A stretch of DNA of 50,334 nt, taken from Bacteroidota bacterium. Its GTDB lineage: Bacteria > Bacteroidota > Bacteroidia > Sphingobacteriales > Sphingobacteriaceae. The notes below the pieces were generated by a model. It ran no database searches and was not told the DNA's origin. It saw only the letters and a list, made by a program, of their open reading frames with translations. The stretch is taken from NCBI GenBank assembly GCA_018266935.1, contig JAFDZL010000443.1, positions 1 to 50,334 on the forward strand, in the 5' to 3' direction. Shown here in pieces: positions 1 to 9,621 of the stretch; the stretch's first letter is position 1, and each line of letters begins with the position of its first letter. The position numbers and the translations under genes were made by a program.

Positions 1-413
1 ACAGCACGACGATGAAATATCTCTCCGTCGCGCGCGATGGCAATATCGGCGTGGGCATACTCAAGCGTTTCACGGTGATATTCGATTACCCCGACAATGC
101 GCTTTATCTAAAGCCAAACGCTAATTTTCACGACCCCTTTGAGCATGATATGAGCGGTATAGAATATTATGGCGCCGGCGATAATTTTAAACATATCATC
201 ATAAGCCGTGTCGAACCCGGTTCATCGGCCGATGAACTTGGGCTAGAAAAAGACGATGAGATCGTATCGATCAATTTTAAGCCGGTATCAGAAATGAGCA
301 TGGAAGAACTCGACGGGATATTCAGATCAAAAGACCAGCGAAACTTACTGTTGGAGGTTTACCACGATCATAAGTACGACCACGTAATACTAACCCTCAG
401 GAGAAGGATTTAA
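1..413 (+). CDS. Aspartyl protease/PDZ protein, C-terminal part
   Basis: The 5' end lies outside the window: the frame is open from base 3 with no stop before the first ATG at 12, so that ATG is probably internal. About 136 residues remain. The first part has a run like the end of a retropepsin-type aspartyl protease of Bacteroidota (NIGVGILKRF, then VIFDYPDNALYLKP). A PDZ domain follows at about residues 50-133 of the ATG-started stretch, with the pattern ISRVEPGSSADELGL and the hydrophobic strand DEIVSINFKPV. Proteins of this layout are usually exported, but the signal peptide cannot be seen here. The protease call is by resemblance of the C-terminal segment; the PDZ call is firmer. Confidence 0.75.
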   Translation, partial: STTMKYLSVARDGNIGVGILKRFTVIFDYPDNALYLKPNANFHDPFEHDMSGIEYYGAGDNFKHIIISRVEPGSSADELGLEKDDEIVSINFKPVSEMSMEELDGIFRSKDQRNLLLEVYHDHKYDHVILTLRRRI

Positions 414-439
414 CCAATAAGCCGCCGGAATAGCCCGGA

Positions 440-733
440 TCATTTAAGCTGGCTGATATTCTCAAAAAACGCCGTTTGCAGATCGAGCAGGGAATTGATC
501 TTTATTTTCTCACCATAAGCATCAAAACACATGAACTTCGACCTTTCAGGATGTCGGTTGTCCATCCTTTCGATAAAGTTAAAGGTTTCAAAAAAATAAT
601 GTCTGATGGTTACGGCCCGGTTCCTGTTCGTATTTGATGCATTTAGCCTGAAGCCAATGGCATCTATCCAGTGGTGTATCCTGGAATGCAGTGAGTTTGC
701 CATTTTTCTCATATCGGTTGCCTTTTCAGGCAT
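440..733 (-). CDS. Hypothetical protein, 97 residues
   Basis: A short open frame reading toward the preceding gene, with its stop 26 bases from that gene's stop. I do not recognise the product. It is a soluble-looking, mixed-charge protein with no signal peptide or membrane segment, rich in Asn, Arg and aromatic residues (for example RHYFFETFNFIERMD). A 187-base AT-rich spacer separates its start from the next plus-strand gene. Its composition resembles real Bacteroidota proteins, and no longer frame competes on the other strand. It could still be a chance frame. Confidence 0.5.
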   Translation of the reverse strand: MPEKATDMRKMANSLHSRIHHWIDAIGFRLNASNTNRNRAVTIRHYFFETFNFIERMDNRHPERSKFMCFDAYGEKIKINSLLDLQTAFFENISQLK

Positions 734-911
734 AACGAAATAAGAGTGTTAATGTTTTTAAATATTGCTCAATGCAGGCCACTCCAATTAATCTGTTGAA
801 AAATAACCGTTTACCTATTAACAATATAATAGTAAGAAAATTAATTTCTCAATATGCAAAATGTAACCTATTCGATTTCCTCACGTACAAAGCGCTAAAT
901 AATTTATTTAA

Positions 912-1787
<876 letters not shown>

Positions 1788-1812
1788 TCCTCAACAAAAA
1801 CAACATATTCAA

Positions 1813-1840
1813 GCCTCCGGTAATACCGGGGGCTTTTTTT
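1813..1840 (+). terminator. Intrinsic terminator after collagen-like gene
   Basis: A 9-bp stem (GCCTCCGGT paired with ACCGGGGGC, one G-T pair), loop AAT, followed directly by seven T residues, starting 26 bases after the stop codon. Confidence 0.9.
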
Positions 1841-1847
1841 ATTTGTT

Positions 1848-1896
1848 GTGTAACAATGCTATGAATATCGCGCAAGAACGTGTAACAATGCTATGA
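1848..1896. repeat. 17-bp direct repeat pair
   Basis: The sequence GTGTAACAATGCTATGA occurs at 1848-1864 and again at 1880-1896, start to start 32 bases. It lies just after the terminator and 70 bases before the next gene. Function unknown. Confidence 0.85.
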
Positions 1897-1965
1897 TTGT
1901 GTGTCTTTTACGTGTTATATGTTGAAACTTTGTGTTCCGAAATAGCCAGATAGAATAATGCCCTT

Positions 1966-4900
1966 ATGAAGCGACTTTTACTCATATTATCCTTTTCCTT
2001 TCTTATAGTTGCTGCTGCACATGCACAAACCGGCCGCGAAGTTGACGGCAAAGTGGTCGATTCGGCCAAAACTAGCATTCGCGGAGCTGCCGTTAAACTG
2101 ATCACTGACAAAGGCGATAGCACAGTTGCGGTTACTGACAGCGCGGGCAAATTTGTTTTTACTACCGTTAAATCAAATAAGTTCACGCTCACCATATCGT
2201 CGCCCGGTTATCCAACTTTGAGACGGCGTTTCGGCCTCGACACGACTGGCAAAGCAGCCCTATTGGACCCGATCGTTTTAACAAAATCCCGTACGATACG
2301 AGCACCTATTGCTACGCGTAGCCAGGCTGACCGCGAAGTTGACGGAACAGTGATTGATTCGACTAAAACGAGCATCCCCGGGGCAACGGTCAAACTCATC
2401 ACCAGCAAAGGCGACAGCAGCGTTACAGTTACCGACGGTAACGGCAAGTTTGTATTTCCTTCGGTCGGATCGAACAGGTTTACGCTTACTGTAACCTCCC
2501 TGGGCTACCAACCCCTGAAACGCCGTTTCGGGCTCGACACATCGAATAAGACGGCAATACTGGACCCTATCATATTGAAATCTGATGCCAGGCTGCTTTC
2601 AGGCGTTACTATCGTAGGTATCAACCCGGTGGTTCTCAAGGAAGATACCGTTGAATATAAAGCCAGCGCTTATAAAGTAAGAGAAAACGCACCTGTTGAA
2701 GACCTCATCAAAAAACTGCCCGGCGTGGATGTTGATGTGAACGGTAATATTACCACCCAGGGCAAACAGGTGACCAAAGTGCGCATAAACGGTAAGGATT
2801 TTATGGGTGGCGACGTGCAGGCGGCAACGAAAAACCTGCCGGCCGACATCGTAGAAAACATACAAATGATTGATGACTACGGCGACCAGGCCGCTCTTAC
2901 CGGGATCAAAACCGGCGAACCCGATAAGATCATGAACATCACTATCCGAAAGGACAGAAATTACGGTTATTCATTACAATCGACTGTTGGGGACGGTGAG
3001 GATGCTTTGCCGGCAAGCCAGAGTATCCCTGATCAGAACCGCTACCTGGGTACGCTCAATTTTTTCCATTTTAGCGGCGACCAGCAAATCGCGGTCCTGG
3101 GAAGCGTAAACAACACCAATGTGAATACGTTTTCATTCGGTTCGCCCGGTGGCGGGGGCGGTGGTGGTTTCGGCGGCGGCGGCGGCCGTGGCAATGCCGG
3201 CCGTGGCGGCGGCGGTAATGGAAGCCTTATAACGAACCAAAACGGCATCACCGAGGCGCACTCATTGGGAGCTAACTTCAGGGATCAATGGGGCAAATAT
3301 CTTTCAGTTTATGGCAGCTACAGTTTTGCCGATAATACTACTTCAACCAACAATACCAACCTGCAGCAAAACTTCAACCCGGTAAACCCGAGCGTACAGA
3401 ACCAAACGAGTGCCGAGGTTGACAGAAATACGAACCATCGTTTCACGTGGAACATGGAATATAAGCCTGATACCGTCAACTACCTCAAGGTGACCCCCAC
3501 TTTTTCGTACGCGGGCACCAATACCAGGGATAATGAGAATTCGAACCTGGCCCGTACAAGAGACACCACAGCGTATAATTCACTGTCAACCGGCCATTCA
3601 CAGTCGCCGACCTACGGCGTCATTGCTTTATATAACCGCAGGCTGGGCCACAGGCGCAATTTCAGCATCAATGCTAACTTCAGCTCCTCGACCAATAACC
3701 AATATCAAAACCCGACTTACGATTATATCATAGGCACGCCGACGGCGCCCACCTATCAAACCATCAATACACACAGCCATACCAATACTATCGGAACAAC
3801 GCTTTCATACATCGAGCCGCTCGGAAAAACCACTTACCTGGAGTTAAATTATTCCTTCAGCCATGCGATGACCGATAACAATAAAAGCACCGATACCGCC
3901 GAATTGAACAACCCGCTGATACCGCTGGTTTTTGACGATTCGCTCAGCACCAACTATAATTACACATTCACGACACACCGTATAGGCGTCAATTTCAGGG
4001 ACGTAAAAAAATCCTATAACTTTACGCTGGGTGTTGCAGCGATGCCGTCTTACCTTGACGGCTATTCGCCCCTAACCAATGCTACCACGCACGAGAGTAA
4101 CTTCAATATCATACCAACTGCACGTTACGTCTATAATTTTTCGCGCAGTCAGTTGCTCAGCATCAATTACAACGGCTCGAGCAGTTCGCCTAACTTTACA
4201 CAGTTGCAGCCAACAACAGATTTTTCTAACGCCTTATACCCGGTGCAGGGCAACCCGAACCTGAAGCCGCAATTCACCAATAGCTTTACCGTACGATACA
4301 ACAAGTTCAGCTTTGCAACAGGTAATATATTCTTTATCTATGGTTTGTTCCAGCAGATTAACGACCAGGTAGTAACCAATACGATTACTTACCCACGACA
4401 CTATACACCTAACCCGCGTTTTGACAATACGATCCTGACACAATATCTCAATGCAAATGGCTATTATACAATCAATAGTGGTCTCTTGTGGGCCAAACCC
4501 TGGGATAACCGGAAATTTACACTCTATCTGAGGGGTAACGTTTCTTACGTTAATAACGTCGGCTACCTGACCAATATCGATTCGGCCTCGTTCGCGGCCG
4601 ATATGCAGAAAAACATCTCTAAAAACCTGCAGTTTACTCCACAGGTGCAATTCAGGGTGGATATAACAGATGTTATGGATGCACAATTTATGACCAACTA
4701 CGCGATCAACCACACCAGCAATTCGGTAAGCAATTCCATTACCAGCGGAACGGCTAACATCCGCACCTGGAACATCGGGCTTAACGGCAAACAATACATT
4801 CTGAAAGACTGGACCTTTAGCTATGATTATATCAAGGCTATCAACTACGGCTATGCCCCCGGAATTCCTGTAACCAACCCTAACATATTGAACGTATATC

Positions 4901-5169
4901 TTGAACGGCGCTTCCTTAAACACAATGCGGCGACTATACGCATCGGGGCGTTTGACCTCTTCAACCAAAATACAGGTTTCACATCCTCAACTACAGCAAG
5001 TGCGCTCACCGAATCGCGGGTGAACAGGCTTTCACGTTATTACCTGGCCACTTTCACATTGCGTCTGCAAAAATTCGCCGGTAAGGCGCCAACACAAAAT
5101 ATTGACAGAGGCTTTAGAAGAGGCGATGGCGGCGGACGCCGCGGTGGTGGTGGCCCTGGCGGAGACTGA
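1966..5169 (+). CDS. Outer-membrane beta-barrel protein with two CarboxypepD_reg-like domains
   Basis: A 1067-residue exported protein with a signal peptide at residues 1-20 (ending AHA, then Q). Two copies of a carboxypeptidase-regulatory-like beta-sandwich follow at about residues 24-108 and 123-207, offset by exactly 99 residues and highly similar (REVDGKVVDSAKTSI versus REVDGTVIDSTKTSI). A plug-like region comes next (about 220-330; LIKKLPGVDVDVNGNI), then a long barrel of the OMP_b-brl_3 type seen in TonB-dependent-receptor relatives of Bacteroidota. A Gly-rich loop lies near residues 393-420 and the C-terminus is an Arg/Gly-rich tail rather than a terminal aromatic strand. There is no SusD-like partner next door, so a glycan-uptake role is not supported; substrate unknown. 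Its stop is 9 bases from the convergent response-regulator stop. Confidence 0.9.
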   Translation: MKRLLLILSFSFLIVAAAHAQTGREVDGKVVDSAKTSIRGAAVKLITDKGDSTVAVTDSAGKFVFTTVKSNKFTLTISSPGYPTLRRRFGLDTTGKAALLDPIVLTKSRTIRAPIATRSQADREVDGTVIDSTKTSIPGATVKLITSKGDSSVTVTDGNGKFVFPSVGSNRFTLTVTSLGYQPLKRRFGLDTSNKTAILDPIILKSDARLLSGVTIVGINPVVLKEDTVEYKASAYKVRENAPVEDLIKKLPGVDVDVNGNITTQGKQVTKVRINGKDFMGGDVQAATKNLPADIVENIQMIDDYGDQAALTGIKTGEPDKIMNITIRKDRNYGYSLQSTVGDGEDALPASQSIPDQNRYLGTLNFFHFSGDQQIAVLGSVNNTNVNTFSFGSPGGGGGGGFGGGGGRGNAGRGGGGNGSLITNQNGITEAHSLGANFRDQWGKYLSVYGSYSFADNTTSTNNTNLQQNFNPVNPSVQNQTSAEVDRNTNHRFTWNMEYKPDTVNYLKVTPTFSYAGTNTRDNENSNLARTRDTTAYNSLSTGHSQSPTYGVIALYNRRLGHRRNFSINANFSSSTNNQYQNPTYDYIIGTPTAPTYQTINTHSHTNTIGTTLSYIEPLGKTTYLELNYSFSHAMTDNNKSTDTAELNNPLIPLVFDDSLSTNYNYTFTTHRIGVNFRDVKKSYNFTLGVAAMPSYLDGYSPLTNATTHESNFNIIPTARYVYNFSRSQLLSINYNGSSSSPNFTQLQPTTDFSNALYPVQGNPNLKPQFTNSFTVRYNKFSFATGNIFFIYGLFQQINDQVVTNTITYPRHYTPNPRFDNTILTQYLNANGYYTINSGLLWAKPWDNRKFTLYLRGNVSYVNNVGYLTNIDSASFAADMQKNISKNLQFTPQVQFRVDITDVMDAQFMTNYAINHTSNSVSNSITSGTANIRTWNIGLNGKQYILKDWTFSYDYIKAINYGYAPGIPVTNPNILNVYLERRFLKHNAATIRIGAFDLFNQNTGFTSSTTASALTESRVNRLSRYYLATFTLRLQKFAGKAPTQNIDRGFRRGDGGGRRGGGGPGGD

Positions 5170-5178
5170 ACTCGTTGA

Positions 5179-5556
5179 TCACTGTTTATTAATAACGCTG
5201 TTGATAATGCGCTCCAGGTCGTTGAGATCGAAGGGCTTGGCGAGGTAGGCCTCGGCCCCTGCACGTGTGGCCAGCAGTTGGATATCGCTATTCGCTGAAA
5301 AGTAAACGACCGGGATATCCCGCAGTGAATCAGTGTTCTTGAGTTTTTGGGTTGCAACTATGCCGCCTGAATCCGGTATCCAGTTATCCATCAGGATGAC
5401 ACTCGGCCCTATCGCCGATACTTTTTCGGTAATGTTGCCGCAATCGGTAAATATGTGAACCTCCCAGCCTTGCTCTTCCAGCACGTAGGCGCAAATAGAA
5501 AGAATATCCTCGTCATCATCAAAGATGATGATCTTGCGGTTGTCGGTTACGTTCAT
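5179..5556 (-). CDS. Single-domain response regulator
   Basis: A 125-residue stand-alone receiver (CheY-like) domain with no output domain. The acidic pocket is FDDDED at residues 12-17, the phospho-acceptor is Asp57 (VILMDNW), the conserved Ser87 is in VVYFSAN, and Lys107 is in the AKPF motif. It would relay or sink phosphate from a histidine kinase, the obvious candidate being the divergent PAS kinase that starts 227 bases away. Lack of an effector domain means its output must go through another protein. The AT-rich spacer to the kinase contains a 19-bp palindrome. Confidence 0.92.
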   Translation of the reverse strand: MNVTDNRKIIIFDDDEDILSICAYVLEEQGWEVHIFTDCGNITEKVSAIGPSVILMDNWIPDSGGIVATQKLKNTDSLRDIPVVYFSANSDIQLLATRAGAEAYLAKPFDLNDLERIINSVINKQ

Positions 5557-5653
5557 TTAGTGAGGGTCTATAAGTTGTACATTATACACTATAAAACTAC
5601 AAATGTTTTATTTTTTTTAAATGATTGTGTACGCAATATTATGGCGGCATTTT

Positions 5654-5672
5654 TTGTAACTTTAAGTTACAA
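5654..5672. promoter_or_regulatory. 19-bp perfect palindrome between receiver and kinase genes
   Basis: TTGTAACTT-T-AAGTTACAA: two perfect 9-bp arms around one central base, in the 227-bp divergent spacer, 112 bases before the kinase start. No T-run follows, so an operator is more likely than a terminator. The cognate regulator is unknown. Confidence 0.55.
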
Positions 5673-5783
5673 CTGAAACAGCGCTTATATTTCAACGTAA
5701 GATTTGTTGCAGCCGCATAAGCACAATTTCGTTTTTATATCTTCTTTGCCTGGAAATATGCCGTTATTAGCCAGTATCTTGAT

Positions 5784-7670
5784 ATGAGAAAAAATACTGT
5801 CACTCAAGAAAATTTGCAGGGCGAAATGCGCGAGGATGAACATCATGTGCTGATGGATTTCTTCAATGCGCTCGATGAGGTGTTCTTCACGGTAGATATG
5901 GTGAATTTCCAGGTGATGAGAATTTCTGCCGCCTGCGAAAAGCTATTCGGATATACTCAAACTGATTTCCTTTCTGATCCTACTTTCTGGATCAACATTG
6001 TGCATCCCGAAGACAGGCACATTGTTGATTCCGAAGATAAGATGCTTAGACAGGGCAAGAGCGTTTGCAACGAGTATCGCGTGATCCACAAAGATGGCAG
6101 TCTGCGCTGGGTGGAAAACAAAGTGATCCCTATACTTGACCCCGACGGGACGCTACTGCGCCTGGACGGGGTAACCAAGGACATTTCCGCCCGGAAAGAC
6201 GCGGAAGAAAAGCACAGGCAAAGCGAGGCACGTTTCAGGCAGATCGTAGAAACTGCGCAGGAAGGCATATGGACTATCGATGCACACGAAAAGACCAACT
6301 TTGTAAATAAAAAAATAGCAGACTTGCTGGGATACACTCAAACGGAGATGATGGGCAAGGAACTGTATGACTTTATGGATGACGAAGGCAAGGCCTATGC
6401 GATAGCATGTATGGAGCGCCGAAGAAGGGGATCAAAGGAAAACCTGGATATCCGCTACAAAACCAAAGATGGGCGGGACTTATGGGCAAACATTTCCGCT
6501 AACCCAATACTTGATGAGAACGGCGATTACGCCGGCGCACTTGCCATGGTAACGGATATTACGCAACGCAAAATGGATGAAGATGCATTGAAAAAATCGG
6601 AAGCCAACCTGCGCACTATTTTTGATAACACGGATACGGCCTATGTACTATTCACAACCGACCTCATTATTCAGTCATTCAATTCACTTGCCCAGAAATT
6701 TTCCGAAAAGCTGAACCGAAAAAAATTGATTCTGAATCATTCGATACAGGAATATTTTGCAAAGGATAGGTGGCCCTTCATACGGGAAACACTTGACCGG
6801 GTAGCCAATGGGGAACCGGTAAGTTACGAAATAAGTTATACCATTGAAGACGGATCGGTAAAGTGGCACAACATCCGTTGGCTGAATGTGAAAGAGGGCA
6901 CGGGTAAAAACTCAGGCTTTATCCTGGTTAATAAAGATATTACTGAAGCCAAAATGGCCGCGCTTGAGCGCGAAAAGATAACGTCGGACCTGATACAGCG
7001 CAACAACGACCTCGAGCAATTCACTTATATCATTTCGCACAATATGCGGGCACCGGTTGCCAATATAATTGGTCTTACGGATATACTGACGGAAAATGAA
7101 CTCGACGAGCTGGTGCGCAAAGAAGTGATAGACAAAATAGCCAAATCCATAAAAAGCCTGGACACTGTTATCCAGGACCTTAACAGTATTTTACAGGCAC
7201 GCGAGCTGGCTTATGAGAAAAAAGAACAGGTCAATTTCCAGGAACTGATGGATGCTATAAGCTCCAGCATTCACAATACTATAGTGAATGACGGTGTCCA
7301 GTTCCGTTATTTTTTTGACGAAGTAGAATCTGTTTTTACTGTCAGAAGCTACTTATACAGCATATTTTATAACCTGTCGTCGAACAGCATCAAATATCAC
7401 AAGAGCGGCGTGCCGCCCGTTATCACCATCAGCAGCCGTAAGATGAAAAACAAGGTCGAGCTGCGTTTCAAAGATAATGGCAAGGGCATCGATATGCGCA
7501 AATATGGGTCACAGGTGTTTGGACTATATAAGCGTTTTGACAACAGCGTGGAAGGGAAAGGAATGGGGCTTTTTATGGTTAAAACGCAGGTGCAGGCACT
7601 CGGTGGTACTATACGGGTAAAAAGTAATCCCGGCGAAGGAACGGAATTCGTAATACAGCTGCCTTTGTAA
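5784..7670 (+). CDS. Three-PAS sensor histidine kinase
   Basis: A 628-residue kinase with no evident signal peptide or membrane segment, so likely cytosolic. Three PAS/PAC modules lie at about residues 20-135, 145-265 and 270-390; the first two have clear PAC endings (RWVENKVIPI and VTDITQRK). A HisKA-like helix follows with the phospho-acceptor His419 in TYIISHNMRAP. The ATPase domain carries an N-box (YNLSSNSIKYH), the G1 box DNGKGID from Asp564, and the G2 box GKGMGLFMVK. The signal sensed cannot be read from sequence. The single-domain receiver transcribed away from it is the probable partner. Similar multi-PAS kinases are abundant in this phylum, so orthology is uncertain. Confidence 0.93.
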   Translation: MRKNTVTQENLQGEMREDEHHVLMDFFNALDEVFFTVDMVNFQVMRISAACEKLFGYTQTDFLSDPTFWINIVHPEDRHIVDSEDKMLRQGKSVCNEYRVIHKDGSLRWVENKVIPILDPDGTLLRLDGVTKDISARKDAEEKHRQSEARFRQIVETAQEGIWTIDAHEKTNFVNKKIADLLGYTQTEMMGKELYDFMDDEGKAYAIACMERRRRGSKENLDIRYKTKDGRDLWANISANPILDENGDYAGALAMVTDITQRKMDEDALKKSEANLRTIFDNTDTAYVLFTTDLIIQSFNSLAQKFSEKLNRKKLILNHSIQEYFAKDRWPFIRETLDRVANGEPVSYEISYTIEDGSVKWHNIRWLNVKEGTGKNSGFILVNKDITEAKMAALEREKITSDLIQRNNDLEQFTYIISHNMRAPVANIIGLTDILTENELDELVRKEVIDKIAKSIKSLDTVIQDLNSILQARELAYEKKEQVNFQELMDAISSSIHNTIVNDGVQFRYFFDEVESVFTVRSYLYSIFYNLSSNSIKYHKSGVPPVITISSRKMKNKVELRFKDNGKGIDMRKYGSQVFGLYKRFDNSVEGKGMGLFMVKTQVQALGGTIRVKSNPGEGTEFVIQLPL

Positions 7671-7696
7671 ATTCAAATAACTAATAACTTATAAAT

Positions 7697-8581
7697 ATGG
7701 ATCGTCGAGATTTTTTACAATTATCCGGGTTGGGGCTGCTTGGCGCTATGACCCCGGGAACAGACTTATTCTCAGGCATTGGACAGCCCGCTAAAAAAGC
7801 GAGATTATCCGTCCAGTTGTACACCGTCAGGGACCAGATAGCGAAAGACCCTGCAGGAACGTTGAAACGGATTGCCGATATTGGCTTTAAACACGTGGAA
7901 ACCGCTTTCTGGCCGCCGAATGTCAGTTTGCAGCAGGCGGCTAAATATATTAAAGATGCCGGGTTGTCGGTCTCTTCGTCGCATATAGAATTGCCGATTG
8001 GCGAGAAGGCGCATATCATGCTCAATACGGCCAGGGCCTATAACTGTAAAAAAATGATATGGCATGGCTGGCCTGAAGATCCGCGTTACAGCAGTTTGGC
8101 TGGTACAAAGGCATTGGCTGCTATTTATAATGAAGCTTACAAATTCGCACATGGAAACGGACTTGAATTCGGTCTGCATAACCATTGGTGGGAATACCGG
8201 AATAAGGTGGGCGGAAAATTCGTTTATGAGGTTTTAATGGAAGAAGTAAACCCCGGCATATTTTTCGAGATCGACACGTATTGGGTAAAAGTAGCAGGCC
8301 AGGACCCGGCAGCCATTGTAGCTAAATGGGGCAAACGCGCCAAAATGCTGCATATTAAAGATGGTCCGGCCCGGTGGAGCGACCAGCTGCCCAAAGACAT
8401 TGTAGAGCCGATGACCCCGGTAGGCCAGGGCACGCAAAACTTCCCGGCTATCGTCAAAGCCGCAAACGGCAACACTGAATGGATGGTGGTGGAAATGGAC
8501 AAGGTGAACGGGGACGTGTTTGAAGCCTTGAAAGAAAGCTACGACTACTTAGTGAAGAACAAGATGGTACAAGTGGCCTAA
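7697..8581 (+). CDS. Sugar phosphate isomerase/epimerase-like protein, Tat-type signal
   Basis: A 294-residue protein of the xylose-isomerase-like TIM-barrel family (AP_endonuc_2 fold). The N-terminus has a twin-arginine pattern (DRRDFLQLSG, then a hydrophobic stretch), suggesting folded export through Tat. Conserved barrel positions that probably bind a divalent metal and sugar are visible: HVETAFW, SSHIELP, HNHWWEY, EIDTYWV and HIKDGP. The exact substrate is unknown. Members of this group often act in sugar, inositol or keto-sugar metabolism. The TAA stop overlaps the next ATG (TAATG), which points to translational coupling with the reductase-like gene. Confidence 0.85.
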   Translation: MDRRDFLQLSGLGLLGAMTPGTDLFSGIGQPAKKARLSVQLYTVRDQIAKDPAGTLKRIADIGFKHVETAFWPPNVSLQQAAKYIKDAGLSVSSSHIELPIGEKAHIMLNTARAYNCKKMIWHGWPEDPRYSSLAGTKALAAIYNEAYKFAHGNGLEFGLHNHWWEYRNKVGGKFVYEVLMEEVNPGIFFEIDTYWVKVAGQDPAAIVAKWGKRAKMLHIKDGPARWSDQLPKDIVEPMTPVGQGTQNFPAIVKAANGNTEWMVVEMDKVNGDVFEALKESYDYLVKNKMVQVA

Positions 8582-9147
8582 TGACTGCGGGCTCGTTTAA
8601 AATAACCATACACATGGTTGCAAGTCTAGACGGCTTTATCGCCAAAAAAGACAACAGTGTTTCGTGGTTTGAAACGACTGATCATTATGAAAAAGGAATT
8701 ACTGTCTCCGGGCCGGATATCCAGGAATTTCTCAAAACCATCGACTGCTATGTCATGGGTTCACGTACCTACGAGCATGCTTTGGAACTTTCCAAATCGT
8801 ACGGCTGGGCCTATGGAGATATCCCGACCATGGTCTTAACCCATCGCACCCTGCCTATTGAACGATCCAATATTGAATTTTATTCCGGCGACCCCGAAAA
8901 ATTAGTGAATGAGCTCCTAAAGCAAAAGTATAGGAACGTATGGCTGGTGGGCGGGGCGGATCTCGCCAAAGATTTCATTCGTTTAAAGCTGGCTGATGAA
9001 ATAAGGCTATCCATTTTGCCCATTATTTTAGGTAACGGCCTGCCGTTTTTCGATCATATAGGACTGGAACAGGCGCTGCACCTGAAAGATGTCACAGCTT
9101 ATAAAAGCGGGATGGTGGAGTTGTGGTATGAAATAAAAAATAGCTAA
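8581..9147 (+). CDS. Dihydrofolate reductase family protein (RibD C-terminal-like)
   Basis: A 188-residue protein with the RibD_C/DHFR-like fold. The signature start KITIHMVASLDGFIA is followed by the YVMGSRTYEHAL segment and the NADPH-loop region VWLVGGADLAKDFI. The family reduces pteridine- or pyrimidine-type substrates with NADPH; stand-alone members like this one mostly lack an assigned substrate. It is too divergent from FolA to be the housekeeping DHFR. It overlaps the upstream isomerase gene by one base and is likely co-transcribed. Confidence 0.88.
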   Translation: MTAGSFKITIHMVASLDGFIAKKDNSVSWFETTDHYEKGITVSGPDIQEFLKTIDCYVMGSRTYEHALELSKSYGWAYGDIPTMVLTHRTLPIERSNIEFYSGDPEKLVNELLKQKYRNVWLVGGADLAKDFIRLKLADEIRLSILPIILGNGLPFFDHIGLEQALHLKDVTAYKSGMVELWYEIKNS

Positions 9148-9225
9148 GGGTAAGCGTTAATTCCTGCAATCAAATTATCATAGCCATTTTCTGCTGATAA
9201 AACGCTGTCACCACTTTTATGATCC

Positions 9226-9569
9226 CTACCCTGTAAATTTGTTTTGTAGCTTTCCTTGAGATAAGGGATCGGTAGTTCTCGCTTCAGCTAACATGTTTAA
9301 AACCAGTTCCAAATTGTGTCCGCCACATCGGTTTCACGAAATTTTCCATCGTGAGATGGCATTTTCAACTGTCCGGTTTTTTCGGACACTTCACTTCCTT
9401 CCCTGGTTAACTTGGTTTTCAAATCCGACCAATATTTTCGCGGTCGGTCAGAGCCTGTTAGTATTTGAATAATATCTACGATACTGAAATACCACTTCTC
9501 CTCCTCCTCGTTCCAAATAGTGCGAACTTTTTTGCTCTCAAATAATTTTATGGCTGTTTCTTGTTTCAT
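9226..9569 (-). pseudogene. BRO/antirepressor-like gene, internally deleted remnant
   Basis: From the ATG at 9569 the frame encodes 90 residues that match, from memory, the N-terminal domain of the BRO-type 'phage antirepressor' proteins common in Bacteroidota (ETAIKLFESKKVRTIW, WYFSIVDIIQILT, SDRPRKYWSDLK, GKFRETDVADT). It then runs into a stop at 9297-9299 after IWNWF. In another frame, 9226-9315 reads NLELVLNMLAEARTTD and on to LQNKFTG-stop. That resembles the end of the same family, which normally lies about 150 residues further on. The simplest reading is an out-of-frame internal deletion at about 9313-9318. A third frame below 9226 continues with KSGDSVLSAENG, possibly the last decayed piece. 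The short N-terminal peptide could still be expressed. Confidence 0.75.
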
Positions 9570-9621
9570 GGTTTAATCCATTAGTTTTTCGCCTTTGTCC
9601 TGTTCTTAATAGCAAAAAAAA

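Noticed and set aside
4234..4968. 244-residue minus-strand frame
   Set aside because: Shadow of the outer-membrane barrel gene; no coherent domain or signal.
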